Notes under the pieces: generated by a model | The model's input: the letters and a program-made list of their open reading frames with translations, nothing else | Database searches by the model: none | What the model was told of the DNA's origin: nothing | Program-made: the position numbers and the translations under genes | Shown: one piece after another, positions 35,341 through 44,854 of the stretch | Position numbering within the stretch: the first letter of the stretch is position 1 | Layout: every line of letters begins with the position of its first letter | Assembly: GCF_023823125.1 (NCBI RefSeq) | Contig: NZ_CP090949.1 | Location: 1,574,001 to 1,638,000, forward strand | Source of the DNA: Erythrobacter aurantius | Lineage (GTDB): Bacteria > Pseudomonadota > Alphaproteobacteria > Sphingomonadales > Sphingomonadaceae | Direction of reading: 5' to 3' | Length of the DNA stretch: 64,000 nt

Positions 35341-35586
35341 CTATTGCGGGCCGGGACCGCCGCGGCCCGGCATGAAGCGATAGGTGATGCGCGCCTTCGT
35401 CAGATCGTAAGGCGTCAGTTCGCAAAGCACCTCGTCACCCACCAGCACGCGGATGCGGTTCTTGCGCATCTTGCCTGCGGTGTGGCCCAGCACTTCATGG
35501 CCGTTTTCAAGTTCTACCCGGAACATCGCATTGGGCAGCAGCTCGACGACGCGCCCGCGCATTTCGAGAAGTTCTTCCTTGGCCAT
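35341..35586 (-). CDS. infA: Translation initiation factor IF-1
   Basis: 81 residues. [20 protein letters not shown] opens an S1-like OB-fold, and [20 protein letters not shown] with [20 protein letters not shown] is the standard IF-1 sequence. It binds the ribosomal A site during initiation. The extra C-terminal tail [10 protein letters not shown] is the alphaproteobacterial variation. It heads the minus-strand operon infA-maf-RNase-yacG. The ATG at 35586 is certain. Confidence 0.98.
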   Translation of the reverse strand: MAKEELLEMRGRVVELLPNAMFRVELENGHEVLGHTAGKMRKNRIRVLVGDEVLCELTPYDLTKARITYRFMPGRGGPGPQ

Positions 35587-35830
35587 GTAATTCCTTAGCT
35601 GATTGCCTGATGAGGTTGGTTGCATTCGAACGACGTTCGTCGGTCTGGGCGCGCCATTTAGCGATGGTGAGAACAAAAGGGAAGCCTCGTGCGTTAGTGG
35701 GCCAGACCAAGCGCGCGGGAACACGCGGGAACATATGGCATCCGCGCGCGTCCTCATTACGTTCATACTGTTGCAAGCCGATACAATTCAGGTGCTTGCC
35801 CGATACTGGTGAAAGCTCAAAAGGGCCTCA

Positions 35831-38800
35831 ATGATCCGTAATCCCCTCTTCCGGCCCGCCTTGCTGGCGGGTGTTGGTTTTGCCGCCCTGACGGCGCAGC
35901 CTGCATTCGCGTCCGAGAACGCGAACGAAAACAACGCGCCCCAGCAATCGGCGCAGGAGCCCGTGTCGGCCCAGACCGGCGCGCCCGATGATGAGGTGAT
36001 CGACACCGGCGGTGCAGGCATCGTCGTGCGCGCCCAGCGTCTGCGCGGACAGCTTGATGTCGAACAGGCGCCGCTGCTCGAACTGGCCGAGGCCGACATC
36101 GCGGCAGAGGGCGTCACCTCCGTTGCCGATCTGATAACGCAGATCACCGCCCAGACGGGTTCTTCGCGCGGGCGCGGCGGTGGCGGACAGCCGGTGATCC
36201 TGATCAACGGCATCCGCGTCGGCTCTTTCCGCGAATTCGCCAATTATCCGCCCGAAGCCCTCGCGCGGGTCGAGGTGTTTCCCGAGGAAGTGGCGCAACG
36301 TTTCGGATTTCCGCCCGATCGCCGCGTTATCAACCTGATCCTGAAGGACAATTACCGCAATACGGAGGTCGAATTCGAATTCGAAGGTCCGTCGCGTGGC
36401 GGATTTCACCGGCGCGAACAGGAAGTCGGGTTTCTCCAGATTGCCGATGGCGCGCGCATCAATGCCAATTTCACCGCGCAGGACACGTCGTTCCTGACCG
36501 AGGACGAACGCGACATCATCCAGACGCCGGGTTCGGTATCCGATGTGGCAGGCGATCCGGCGCAGGCGCAGTTCCGCAGCCTTGTCGCCGACAGCCGATC
36601 GCTCGACGGCAATCTCAGCTGGGCCAAGGCGATCATCGACAGCGGCATCTCGCTGTCCGCCAATGCCAGCTATGAACGCAACGATCGCCGCACCTTGCAG
36701 GGGCTCAACACCGTCCTGCTTACCAATGCCAATGGCGACAGCGCGCTGCGCACCTTTGGCGAGGATACCCCGCTCGAAGTGCGCACTTCGGAAGATGCCT
36801 TCCGCGCTTCGGGATCGCTGACGAAGCCGATCAACGCCTTCCGCCTGACCAGCACATTTGATGCCGGATACTCGGAGAACGCGCAGGAATTCGACCGTCG
36901 CCTCGATACCAGCGGCTTGCAGGCCGATGCGCTGGCCGGGACGCTGGCGATCGACGGCACGCTGCCGACTTCGGCGGAAGCCGGGTTCGACACCGCGCGC
37001 ACCCGTTCCACCAATGCGACCACACTCACGACCTTGCAGGGGCCGCTTGCCAATCTGCCGGGCGGTGAAGTGCTTGCGACTTTCGATGTCGGGTACGACT
37101 GGACCAATCTCAAGACTTCCGACACCCGCAACAACCTGCCAGTCGACCTGACGCGCGGCGATTTGTCGACGGGCGTCAATCTGGTGGTGCCGATTACCAG
37201 CCGCCGTAACGGGTTCGCCGATGCGCTGGGCAGCTTCACGTTGAATGCACAGCTTGGCCTCAATCGCCTGTCGGACTTCGGCACTTTGGGTGATTACACC
37301 GTCGGGCTGAACTGGTCGCCTTTCGACAATCTCGATCTGTCGGTGAATTACATCGAACGCGAAGTCGCGCCCGGCCTGCGCACGCTGGGCGATCCCGAAG
37401 TCGAATTCCTCAACACTCCGGTGTTCGACTTCGTCAATGGCGAAACCGTGCTGGCAACGGTGGTAACCGGCGGCAATCCCAACCTGCTGGCGGAGACCCA
37501 GCGCGACTGGAAATTCGCGGTCAATTGGGAACTGCCGTTCTGGGAAGGCACCCGTTTCGGGGTCGAGTACATTCGCAACCGCTCTGACGATGTGACGCGC
37601 GGTTTCCCGACGATCACTTCCGAAATCGAAGCCGCTTTTCCGGATCGCATCCGGCGCGATGCCGACGGGCGCCTGACCTTCATTGATCGCCGCGCGGTGA
37701 CCTTTGCCGAGGAACGCGCCGAACGGATCAATTTCAGCCTCAATTTCCGTGGCTCCATCGGCGCAGGCGAGCAGGGCGGACGCTTTGGCGGCGGTCGCCC
37801 CGGTGGCGGCGGCAGTGGCGGCGGGCGTCCGGGCGGCGATGCTCCGGCACCGGCCGAGCCGACGACAGCCCCTGCCGAAGCGCCCGCAACTCCCGCCCGT
37901 GGCGGCCCGCCGAGTGAGGAGCAGCGCGCCGCCTTCATGCAATTCCGCGAACGGATTTGCGCAGATGACGGTCTGGACGTGCTGATGCGCCTGATCGAGG
38001 CGGTGGAGAATGGCGAAGACCTTTCCTCCATCGTCCCCGGTTTCGATGCGCAGCGGTTCCAGCGTCTGCTGGCGCAGGCGCGCGACGAGAACGGCAATAT
38101 TGATCCTGAGCGTGTCGCCGCTTTCCGTACCCGGATTTGCAGCTTTGACCCCGCCACGATGGGCGGCGGGCGGCGCGGCGGTGCGCCCGATGGCGAAGGT
38201 GCTCCCCCTGCCGGAAGGCCGGGTGGTGCTCCGGGTGGACGGCCTGCAGGGCCGATGGGCGAAGGTTTCGCCGCGTTCCGCGCCATCGCTTGCGGCGAAG
38301 ACGGCGAGGCGCGCATCCGCGCTCTGATAGCCCGCATCGACGCCGGCGAGGATGTGTCGGACGAACTGCCCGGCTTCGATCCCAACATGGCCGGTTTCAT
38401 CCTTGATCGGCTGCGCGGCGACGATGGCCAGATTTCGTCCGAACGCATTGCTGGAATGCGCGCGCGTTTCTGTTCGAGCGAAGGCGGCCAGCAAGCTGGC
38501 GGCGCTCAGGATGGAGGCCGGGGCGGTCCACCGCAGGGGGCAGGCGGTCCTCCGGCTGGCGGGTTCAACCCGCTGGCGCAGCGCAGCTTCCGCGGTTTCC
38601 GCTATTTCGTATCGCTCAACCACACGATCGAGCTGGAGAACGAGATCCTGATCGCGCCGGGCCTTGCTCCGCTGGATCAGCTTGACGGGCAGGGCACGGG
38701 TGCATTCGGCTTCCCGCGTCATTCCTCGCGGCTCGAAGCGGGGATTTTCGGAGCCGGGGTCGGGATGCGTCTGTCAGGCCGCTACACCGGCGAAACCCGG

Positions 38801-39070
38801 CTTGCAGGGTCGGGACTGCCCGGATCGAGCGACCTTTTCTTCGGCGATCTGGCGACTTTCGACATCCGGATTTTCACCGAAGTCGGTCAGCTGGTGGGCA
38901 AGAACGAAGGCGCGCTCAAGAACCTGCGCATTTCGCTGAGGGCAGACAATCTGTTCGATGCCCAGCGCCGCGTGACTGACCAGAACGGCGACACACCGCT
39001 GAATTACCAGCCGTTGCTGATCGATCCGGTAGGCCGATACCTGGGCCTCGACATACGCAAGTTGTTCTGA
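35831..39070 (+). CDS. TonB-dependent receptor with large duplicated barrel insert
   Basis: 1079 residues. A signal peptide ends near AFAS (residue 28). A plug domain (about 60-175; GIVVRAQRLRGQLDV, QPVILINGIRVG) and barrel strands follow. At about residues 645-911 a Gly/Pro/Arg-rich segment holds two homologous 71-residue modules, starting with AFMQFRERIC and GFAAFRAIAC, each ending in a C-S pair after ER-x-A-x-x-R. The chain then returns to barrel sequence and ends in an aromatic residue (DIRKLF). Such receptors normally import ligands via TonB; the ligand is unknown. The ATG at 35831 gives a good signal peptide. It is transcribed away from infA. Confidence 0.85.
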   Translation: MIRNPLFRPALLAGVGFAALTAQPAFASENANENNAPQQSAQEPVSAQTGAPDDEVIDTGGAGIVVRAQRLRGQLDVEQAPLLELAEADIAAEGVTSVADLITQITAQTGSSRGRGGGGQPVILINGIRVGSFREFANYPPEALARVEVFPEEVAQRFGFPPDRRVINLILKDNYRNTEVEFEFEGPSRGGFHRREQEVGFLQIADGARINANFTAQDTSFLTEDERDIIQTPGSVSDVAGDPAQAQFRSLVADSRSLDGNLSWAKAIIDSGISLSANASYERNDRRTLQGLNTVLLTNANGDSALRTFGEDTPLEVRTSEDAFRASGSLTKPINAFRLTSTFDAGYSENAQEFDRRLDTSGLQADALAGTLAIDGTLPTSAEAGFDTARTRSTNATTLTTLQGPLANLPGGEVLATFDVGYDWTNLKTSDTRNNLPVDLTRGDLSTGVNLVVPITSRRNGFADALGSFTLNAQLGLNRLSDFGTLGDYTVGLNWSPFDNLDLSVNYIEREVAPGLRTLGDPEVEFLNTPVFDFVNGETVLATVVTGGNPNLLAETQRDWKFAVNWELPFWEGTRFGVEYIRNRSDDVTRGFPTITSEIEAAFPDRIRRDADGRLTFIDRRAVTFAEERAERINFSLNFRGSIGAGEQGGRFGGGRPGGGGSGGGRPGGDAPAPAEPTTAPAEAPATPARGGPPSEEQRAAFMQFRERICADDGLDVLMRLIEAVENGEDLSSIVPGFDAQRFQRLLAQARDENGNIDPERVAAFRTRICSFDPATMGGGRRGGAPDGEGAPPAGRPGGAPGGRPAGPMGEGFAAFRAIACGEDGEARIRALIARIDAGEDVSDELPGFDPNMAGFILDRLRGDDGQISSERIAGMRARFCSSEGGQQAGGAQDGGRGGPPQGAGGPPAGGFNPLAQRSFRGFRYFVSLNHTIELENEILIAPGLAPLDQLDGQGTGAFGFPRHSSRLEAGIFGAGVGMRLSGRYTGETRLAGSGLPGSSDLFFGDLATFDIRIFTEVGQLVGKNEGALKNLRISLRADNLFDAQRRVTDQNGDTPLNYQPLLIDPVGRYLGLDIRKLF

Positions 39071-39083
39071 CGGGCTGAGCGCC

Positions 39084-39923
39084 TCAAAATACCAGCTTGG
39101 GGAACAACAGCTTGTGGCGGGCCTGCGGCTCGAACGGTGACCATTCACCTTCGGGCTGGGCCAGCCGATCCGCCAGCGCGATCATCACCGATGGGTTCAC
39201 GCCAAGCCCACAATGGCTGGCGTAGACCACGATGTTTTCGCTGGGGTGGCCGTTGGTCTTCTTCGGGTCCTGCACGCTGCCGCGCCAGTGGACAATGCCG
39301 TCGGTCTTGGTCAGCACCGAAGTCGTCGGCACCGGCGGCGCGATGTCGAGCCCCCGGAATTGCCCGTCGCGGATATTCTCCGGTTCGTCCCCGTTGAAGA
39401 ATTTGAACAGCCGCGCCGCGCTGGTGTGGTTGCGATCATCGCTGATCGGACTGCCGAGGCTGATCACCAGCCGCACCTTTTCCGGCTGAAGCTTGGCCAG
39501 TTCGCGCGCCAGCACGCCGCCAAGGCTCCATCCAACCAGTGAAACCGGTCTGCCGCTTTGGGTGTAGAGCCGGTCAAGCTGCGTCTCCAGCTTGTCGATC
39601 AGTTCCTCGTTCACGCGCACATTGCGGCCCGAATCCCAGCCATGCGCGTCATAGCCCAGTTCTGACAGCAGGCCGCGCATCGGGCGGGTGGAATTGTTGG
39701 TCGCCATGAAACCGGGCAGCGTCAGCACCGAATGGCCATCGCCCTTGGGCAAGGTCGAAAGCATCCCGCGCACCGCGTAGAAAGAGGCGAATTCGAACAT
39801 CGCCCGGCCTTCGGTGTAGGTCCAGAACCGGTTTGGCGGTGTGGGGATGTGCTTGGGGATCTCGCGTGCCGCTTCGCCTTCGTTCAGGACAAGGCTGCCC
39901 CGTGGTGGTGCCATGCTTGCCAT
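39084..39923 (-). CDS. Alpha/beta hydrolase (PGAP1/lipase-like)
   Basis: 279 residues. The nucleophile elbow GWSLGG places Ser at residue 133; the oxyanion-side PGFMATNNSTRPMRG is near 70, and an acid and His (VYASHCGLGVN) come later. This is the fold of lipases and esterases acting on lipids. The ATG at 39923 overlaps the stop of the acyltransferase gene (TAATG), so the two are translationally coupled. A joint role in wax-ester or triacylglycerol turnover is inference. A second ATG three codons in is possible. Confidence 0.85.
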   Translation of the reverse strand: MASMAPPRGSLVLNEGEAAREIPKHIPTPPNRFWTYTEGRAMFEFASFYAVRGMLSTLPKGDGHSVLTLPGFMATNNSTRPMRGLLSELGYDAHGWDSGRNVRVNEELIDKLETQLDRLYTQSGRPVSLVGWSLGGVLARELAKLQPEKVRLVISLGSPISDDRNHTSAARLFKFFNGDEPENIRDGQFRGLDIAPPVPTTSVLTKTDGIVHWRGSVQDPKKTNGHPSENIVVYASHCGLGVNPSVMIALADRLAQPEGEWSPFEPQARHKLLFPKLVF

Positions 39924-41527
39924 TATGCGCTCTCCTTGGGGCCCTTGCTTGTCGTTCTCTTCGTGGCCGGGCGCGGGGCCCTTTTGGCCGGGGGTTTGGC
40001 CTTTGCCGCCGGTTTTTTCACGGCGGGTTTCTTGGCGGCGGGTTTTCGGGCCGTGGGCTTCTTGGCTGCCGGTTTGCTCGCGGGAGCCTTGGTCGCACCT
40101 GCTTCCAGCGCCTTCGCCGCCGCCAGCATGTCGTCAAAACTGTCCTGCAGGCACTGCGAATAGAATTCCGGATCGGGCATGATGTCGCGGCAGGCGGTGA
40201 AGCTGATGTAGGCTTCATCGACATAGCTTTGCACGACATGGGCAAGGCCCAGCCCGTCCGTCAGGCAGATCAGCGACAGCGCCATGCTTTCAAGCCGCGC
40301 GCCCGAAGAATAGATGTGGATCGGCGGGCCGGGCACGTTCGTCACCACCGTGTTGAACGGCATGGCAAGCCGATGGGCAAGGCTGACCCGGCTGAACAAT
40401 TGCGCACCCAATGCCATGTAAAGCAGCGGGTTGACCTTGCTCACTTCCGTCATGGTGCGCGCGCCCAGCGCGTTCGTCATCGCCTTGGAATTGCTGGTCT
40501 GGCGATAGACGTATTCCAGCCGTTCCTTGGGGTCGGAAAGGTGCGAACCGAGCGGGGCGATCATTGCCGCCACCTGATTGCCCATGTCGCCTTTCTCTTC
40601 GCCCGAACGCACCGAAATCGGCGCCATCGCCGTCATTGTTGTCTTGGGCAGATCGCCCTTGGCGGTCAGATATTTGTTGAGCGCGCCGCCCACCACCGCC
40701 AGCGCCACGTCGTTCACTTTCGCTTCGGGAAGCAGCGCGCGGATCGCCTTCATGTCGGCAAGCGGGAAAGTGCGCCCTTCGACCACGCGGTGCGGCGAAA
40801 TCGAGCGGTTGAAGCGGGTGCGCGGCGGGACGAGATCGGTCGTCAGCTTGAAATCGCGCGTCACCAGCCCGCGGATCGCCTTGGCAATGCCGGGCACGGC
40901 CTGCGCCGCGACCTGCGCCTGTTTCAGCGGATTGAGCAGCGTGTTGACGTAGCTCTTGCCCAGCAGTTCGACCGCGCTCGGAATTTTTTCGGGTTTCCAG
41001 TTGTCGGGCTGGTTGGGAGGGGCGGTGCTGGGGGTGATGGTGTGCAGCGCCTCCATCAGGTCGATCCCGCTCATCCCGTCAATCGCGGCATGATGCACTT
41101 TGGTGACGAAGGCAAAGCAGCCCTTGGGATAGCCGCGGACGTTGTCCAGCCCTTCGACCACGGTGAATTCCCAAGGCGGCCGGTCCAGATCGAGCGGGCG
41201 GGCATGGATGCGCGCGGCCTGGATGCAGAGCTGCCGCCAGTCCCCCGGCTTGGGCAGGGCGACATGGCGCACGTGATATTCGAGATCGAAATTGGGGTCT
41301 TCGATCCAGTACGGGTAATCAAGATCGAACGGCACCCGCACCAGCCGCTGACGCATGGTCCGTGACAATTGCATGCGGCTTTCGATGAAGCCGAGAATGT
41401 CCTTGAAACGCACGAACCCTTCCGGCGCGGTCGCCGGATTGTAGATCAGCACACTGCCGATGTGCATCGGCGAATTGGGCGATTCCAGCGCAACGAACGA
41501 GGAATCCATGCCCTGCAACTGGCGCAA
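39923..41527 (-). CDS. WS/DGAT-type wax ester synthase/acyltransferase with basic tail
   Basis: 534 residues. The catalytic HHxxxDG motif is HHAAIDG at residues 145-151; the N-terminal MRQLQGMDSSFVALESP and PPWEFTVVEGL are standard. These enzymes join acyl-CoA to alcohols or diacylglycerol to make storage lipids. The start is set at the TTG at 41527: AAGGAG at 41534-41539 is six bases upstream, and it yields the family N-terminus. An ATG at 41509 would remove six of those residues. Unusually, the last about 57 residues are an AAKKP-type Lys/Ala/Pro repeat, like a histone H1 tail, absent from ordinary family members. Confidence 0.9.
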   Translation of the reverse strand: MRQLQGMDSSFVALESPNSPMHIGSVLIYNPATAPEGFVRFKDILGFIESRMQLSRTMRQRLVRVPFDLDYPYWIEDPNFDLEYHVRHVALPKPGDWRQLCIQAARIHARPLDLDRPPWEFTVVEGLDNVRGYPKGCFAFVTKVHHAAIDGMSGIDLMEALHTITPSTAPPNQPDNWKPEKIPSAVELLGKSYVNTLLNPLKQAQVAAQAVPGIAKAIRGLVTRDFKLTTDLVPPRTRFNRSISPHRVVEGRTFPLADMKAIRALLPEAKVNDVALAVVGGALNKYLTAKGDLPKTTMTAMAPISVRSGEEKGDMGNQVAAMIAPLGSHLSDPKERLEYVYRQTSNSKAMTNALGARTMTEVSKVNPLLYMALGAQLFSRVSLAHRLAMPFNTVVTNVPGPPIHIYSSGARLESMALSLICLTDGLGLAHVVQSYVDEAYISFTACRDIMPDPEFYSQCLQDSFDDMLAAAKALEAGATKAPASKPAAKKPTARKPAAKKPAVKKPAAKAKPPAKRAPRPATKRTTSKGPKESA

Positions 41528-41660
41528 AGGGCTCTCCTTGCAAACATCCCCATGAATGGCCCGTTTTCGGGCTCTGGCACGGACGTAAGGATGTTTCAGT
41601 GCGGTTACAACCTGACGCAAGCGTAAGTGTTGCGCTTGTCACAATTGCCGTGAAAGAAAA

Positions 41661-42848
41661 TTATCCGGCGAGTGCTTCTCCGCAGGCGACACCGCTGGCC
41701 CATGCCCATTGGAAATTGTAGCCGCCCAGCCATCCCGTCACGTCCACCGCCTCGCCGATGGCATAAAGGCCCGGAACCTTCTTGGCCTCCATCGTGCGGC
41801 TGGAAAGCTCGTCGGTGGAAATGCCGCCGATGGTTACTTCGGCCTTGGCAAAGCCTTCGGTTCCGCTGGGGGTAAAGCGCCAGTCGGCAAGCTGCGCTGC
41901 GGCGGCGCGCAATTCCTTGTCAGCGACATTGCCCAGTTCGCGCTCAATCCCCAGCCTTTCAGCCAGCGCATCGGCCAGCCGATCGGGCAGATGTTCACGC
42001 AGCGCGCTGCGAACACTCGCGCGCGGGCGATCGCGTTTCAGGTCGAGCAGCCAGTCGGCATCGGCCTGTGGCAGGAATGTGATCGCGACTTCCTGACCGC
42101 GGCGCCAGTAAGAGGAAACCTGCAGGATCGCCGGGCCGGACAGCCCCTTGTGCGTGAACAGCGCCGCCTCGTCGAAACTCGCCTTGCCCGCGCGTGCGCG
42201 CACCGGGGCCGAAACGCCAGAAAGCTCGCGGAACAGCACGTCCTCTCCGCCAAGGGTCAGCGGGACAAGCGCAGGGCGCGGCTCCACCACTTTCAGCCCG
42301 AATTGCCGGGCAAGATCATAGGCAAAGCCGGTTGCGCCCATTTTCGGGATCGACGGGCCGCCGGTGGCGATGACCAATGCGGGGGCGGTGTAGCTTTCCC
42401 CGCTTGCCATGACGGCGAAATCATCCCCGTCCTTCACCACCGTGCTGACATCGGCGTCGCAGATAACCTCGACACTGTCCGGGCATTCGTCGAGCAGCAT
42501 CTCAACGATCTGTTTCGCCGAGCCGTCGCAGAACAATTGGCCCAGCGTCTTTTCGTGCCAGGCGATGCCGTGCCGGTCGACCAGTTCGATGAAGTCCTTC
42601 GGGGTGTAGCGGGCGAGCGCACTCTTGGCGAAATGCGGGTTGACCGACAGGTAATTCGCAGGCCCGGCATCGACATTGGTGAAATTGCAGCGACCGCCGC
42701 CCGAAATCAGGATTTTCTTCCCCGGCTTTTCGGCCTTTTCCAGCACCGCGACTTTCAGCCCGTGCTGCCCTGCGCGCGCCGCACACATCAGGCCCGCCGC
42801 GCCCGCGCCAAGAATGATGACATCAAATTTCTTCACGCGACGGGCCAT
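41661..42848 (-). CDS. HI0933-family FAD-dependent flavoprotein
   Basis: 395 residues. The ADP-binding fold is DVIILGAGAAGLMCAARAG; the family marker GGGRCNFTNVDA follows near residue 55; TGGPSIPKMGATGFAYDLARQFG and the closing EAVDVTGWLGGYNFQWAWASG are characteristic of the HI0933/YhiN family, whose reaction remains poorly defined. The ATG at 42848 is used. It is divergent from uvrC with a 53-base gap, which must hold both promoters. Confidence 0.9.
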   Translation of the reverse strand: MARRVKKFDVIILGAGAAGLMCAARAGQHGLKVAVLEKAEKPGKKILISGGGRCNFTNVDAGPANYLSVNPHFAKSALARYTPKDFIELVDRHGIAWHEKTLGQLFCDGSAKQIVEMLLDECPDSVEVICDADVSTVVKDGDDFAVMASGESYTAPALVIATGGPSIPKMGATGFAYDLARQFGLKVVEPRPALVPLTLGGEDVLFRELSGVSAPVRARAGKASFDEAALFTHKGLSGPAILQVSSYWRRGQEVAITFLPQADADWLLDLKRDRPRASVRSALREHLPDRLADALAERLGIERELGNVADKELRAAAAQLADWRFTPSGTEGFAKAEVTIGGISTDELSSRTMEAKKVPGLYAIGEAVDVTGWLGGYNFQWAWASGVACGEALAG

Positions 42849-42901
42849 AGAACCGCCCACGCGCATTGCCAATCGCGCCGCATCGTCCCTATCTGTGCGC
42901 C

Positions 42902-44845
42902 ATGTCGCGGACCGAAGCAGGCGCACCCCACGATCCCAGAGGAGCCGGGCGTTTCAACGAGGAACGCGCGGCCTATACGGTTGCCTCGGCCCAGCCCAAT
43001 CTCGAAGCGGGGGTTGAGGCGATCCGCGAGGTGGTACGGACGCTAAAACCTGTTCCCGGTGTTTACCGCATGCTCGATGCGCGGGGCGATGTGCTGTATG
43101 TCGGCAAAGCCCGCAGTCTTAAGGCGCGGGTGGCCACTTACACCCAGATCGCGGGGCTGACGAACCGGCTGCAACGCATGGTGTCGCAATGCCGCGCGAT
43201 GGAAATCGTCACCACCAATTCCGAGGCCGAGGCGCTGCTGCTCGAAGCGCAATTCATCAAGCGGTTTCGCCCGCCGTTCAACGTGCTGCTGCGCGATGAC
43301 AAGAGCTTTCCCTTCATCTTGCTGCGCGCCGACCACGCCTTTCCCCGCATCCACAAACATCGCGGGGCGCGCCGGGCAAAGGGCAATTACTACGGCCCCT
43401 TTGCCAGCGCGGGCAGCGTCAACACCACGTTGAACGCGCTGCAAAAGCTGTTTCTGCTGCGAAGCTGCACCGACAGTTTTTTCAACAATCGCGACCGGCC
43501 CTGCCTGCTGTACCAGATCAAACGGTGTTCCGCTCCCTGCGTCGGGCGGATAAGCGAGACGGATTACGATGCGCTGGTGAGCCAAGCGAAGGATTTCCTC
43601 GCGGGGAAATCGGGCGCGGTTCAGGCCGATCTTGAAAAGCAGATGGCCGCCGCTGCCGAGGCGCTGGATTTCGAAACCGCCGCGATCCTGCGCGACCGGC
43701 TGCGCGCGGCGACATTCATCCAGGGCAGTCAGGCGATCAATGCGGCGGGGCTGGGCGATGCCGATGTCTTCGCACTGGCGGCCAAGGGCGGGCACATCGG
43801 GGTGCAGGCCTTCTTCATTCGCGGCGGGCAGAACTGGGGACACCGCGCCTTCTTCCCCAGCCACACCAAGGATGTGGACGAGGAACAGGTGCTCGCCGAT
43901 GTGATGCTGCAATTCTACGAGGAAGTGCCGCCGCCACCCACCGTGCTGGTGGACCGCGAATTGCCCGAGCGCGAATTGATCGAGGCGGCGCTGGGTGAAC
44001 TGGCCGGGCGGAAGGTGCAGGTATCGATCCCGCAGCGCGGCGACCGGCGGAAGCTGCTGGCGCAGGCCAGCCGCAATGCGGTGGAGGCGCTCGAGAGGCG
44101 GCTGGCGGAAACGGGGACCAAGGCGAAAATCCACCGCGAGCTGGCCGAATTCCTTGAACTGGGCGAAGTCCCGCAGCGGATCGAGGTTTACGACAACAGC
44201 CATATCCAGGGCGCAAAGGCGGTGGGTGCGATGGTGGTCGCCAGCCCCGAAGGTTTCGAGAAATCGCAATATCGCAAGTTCAACATCAAGACCGCGCAGA
44301 CCAATGACGATTTCGCCATGATGCGCGAAGTGATGGAGCGGCGTTTCTCGCGCGCAATGGCGGAAGACCCCGACCGCGAAAAGGCGGGCGTATGGCCCGA
44401 TCTGGTGCTGGTTGACGGGGGCAAGGGGCAGCTTTCCAGCGTGATGGAGGTGCTGGGCGAGCTCGGCATTGAGGATCTGCCCGTCATTGGCATCGCCAAG
44501 GGGCCGCATCACGGGCGCGAAGGACGCGAAGTGTTCCACTTCCCCGACGGGCGCGAAAAGACGCTGCCGACCAATTCCCCCGTGCTGTTCTACGCCCAGA
44601 ACCTGCGCGACGAAGTGCACCGGTATGTCATTGGCGCGCACCGGGCGAAACGGTCAAAGGCGATCACCGCCAGCCCGCTCGATGAAATCCACGGTATCGG
44701 CCCGGCGCGAAAGCGCGCCCTGCTGCTGCATTTCGGCACCGCGAGCAAGGTGCGTGCCGCCGCGCTCGAAGACCTGAAACGCGCCCCAGGTGTCAGCGCC
44801 AAGGTCGCGCAGCAGGTTTACGATTTCTACCACGCTGGCGGCTAA
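42902..44845 (+). CDS. uvrC: Excinuclease ABC subunit C
   Basis: 647 residues. UvrC makes the two incisions in nucleotide excision repair. The GIY-YIG nuclease opens with PGVYRMLDARGDVLYVGKA; CLLYQIKRCSAPCVGR is the Cys-rich segment; a UVR domain (LEKQMAAAAEALDFETAA), the RNase H-like C-terminal nuclease (IEVYDNSHIQG, PDLVLVDGGKGQL) and a helix-hairpin-helix end (IHGIGPARKRALLLHFG) are all present. The first about 45 residues form an N-terminal extension. No LexA-type box is apparent in the 53-base upstream gap. Confidence 0.97.
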   Translation: MSRTEAGAPHDPRGAGRFNEERAAYTVASAQPNLEAGVEAIREVVRTLKPVPGVYRMLDARGDVLYVGKARSLKARVATYTQIAGLTNRLQRMVSQCRAMEIVTTNSEAEALLLEAQFIKRFRPPFNVLLRDDKSFPFILLRADHAFPRIHKHRGARRAKGNYYGPFASAGSVNTTLNALQKLFLLRSCTDSFFNNRDRPCLLYQIKRCSAPCVGRISETDYDALVSQAKDFLAGKSGAVQADLEKQMAAAAEALDFETAAILRDRLRAATFIQGSQAINAAGLGDADVFALAAKGGHIGVQAFFIRGGQNWGHRAFFPSHTKDVDEEQVLADVMLQFYEEVPPPPTVLVDRELPERELIEAALGELAGRKVQVSIPQRGDRRKLLAQASRNAVEALERRLAETGTKAKIHRELAEFLELGEVPQRIEVYDNSHIQGAKAVGAMVVASPEGFEKSQYRKFNIKTAQTNDDFAMMREVMERRFSRAMAEDPDREKAGVWPDLVLVDGGKGQLSSVMEVLGELGIEDLPVIGIAKGPHHGREGREVFHFPDGREKTLPTNSPVLFYAQNLRDEVHRYVIGAHRAKRSKAITASPLDEIHGIGPARKRALLLHFGTASKVRAAALEDLKRAPGVSAKVAQQVYDFYHAGG

Positions 44846-44854
44846 TATGGCGGC

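Noticed and set aside
35627..35639. CGAACG-A-CGTTCG palindrome before infA as a LexA-type box
   Set aside because: The spacing does not match the GTTC-N7-GTTC pattern used by alphaproteobacterial LexA, and infA is not an expected SOS gene.
37900..38490. EF-hand calcium loops in the receptor insert (DENGNID, GDDGQIS)
   Set aside because: Key positions 1 and 12 of the EF-hand loop are not acidic in either module, so calcium binding is not supported.
35828..38722. Long open frame on the minus strand opposite the TonB receptor (964 codons)
   Set aside because: It lies fully antisense to a clear receptor gene, has no domains, and its length is explained by GC-rich codon bias, which removes stops from the opposite strand.
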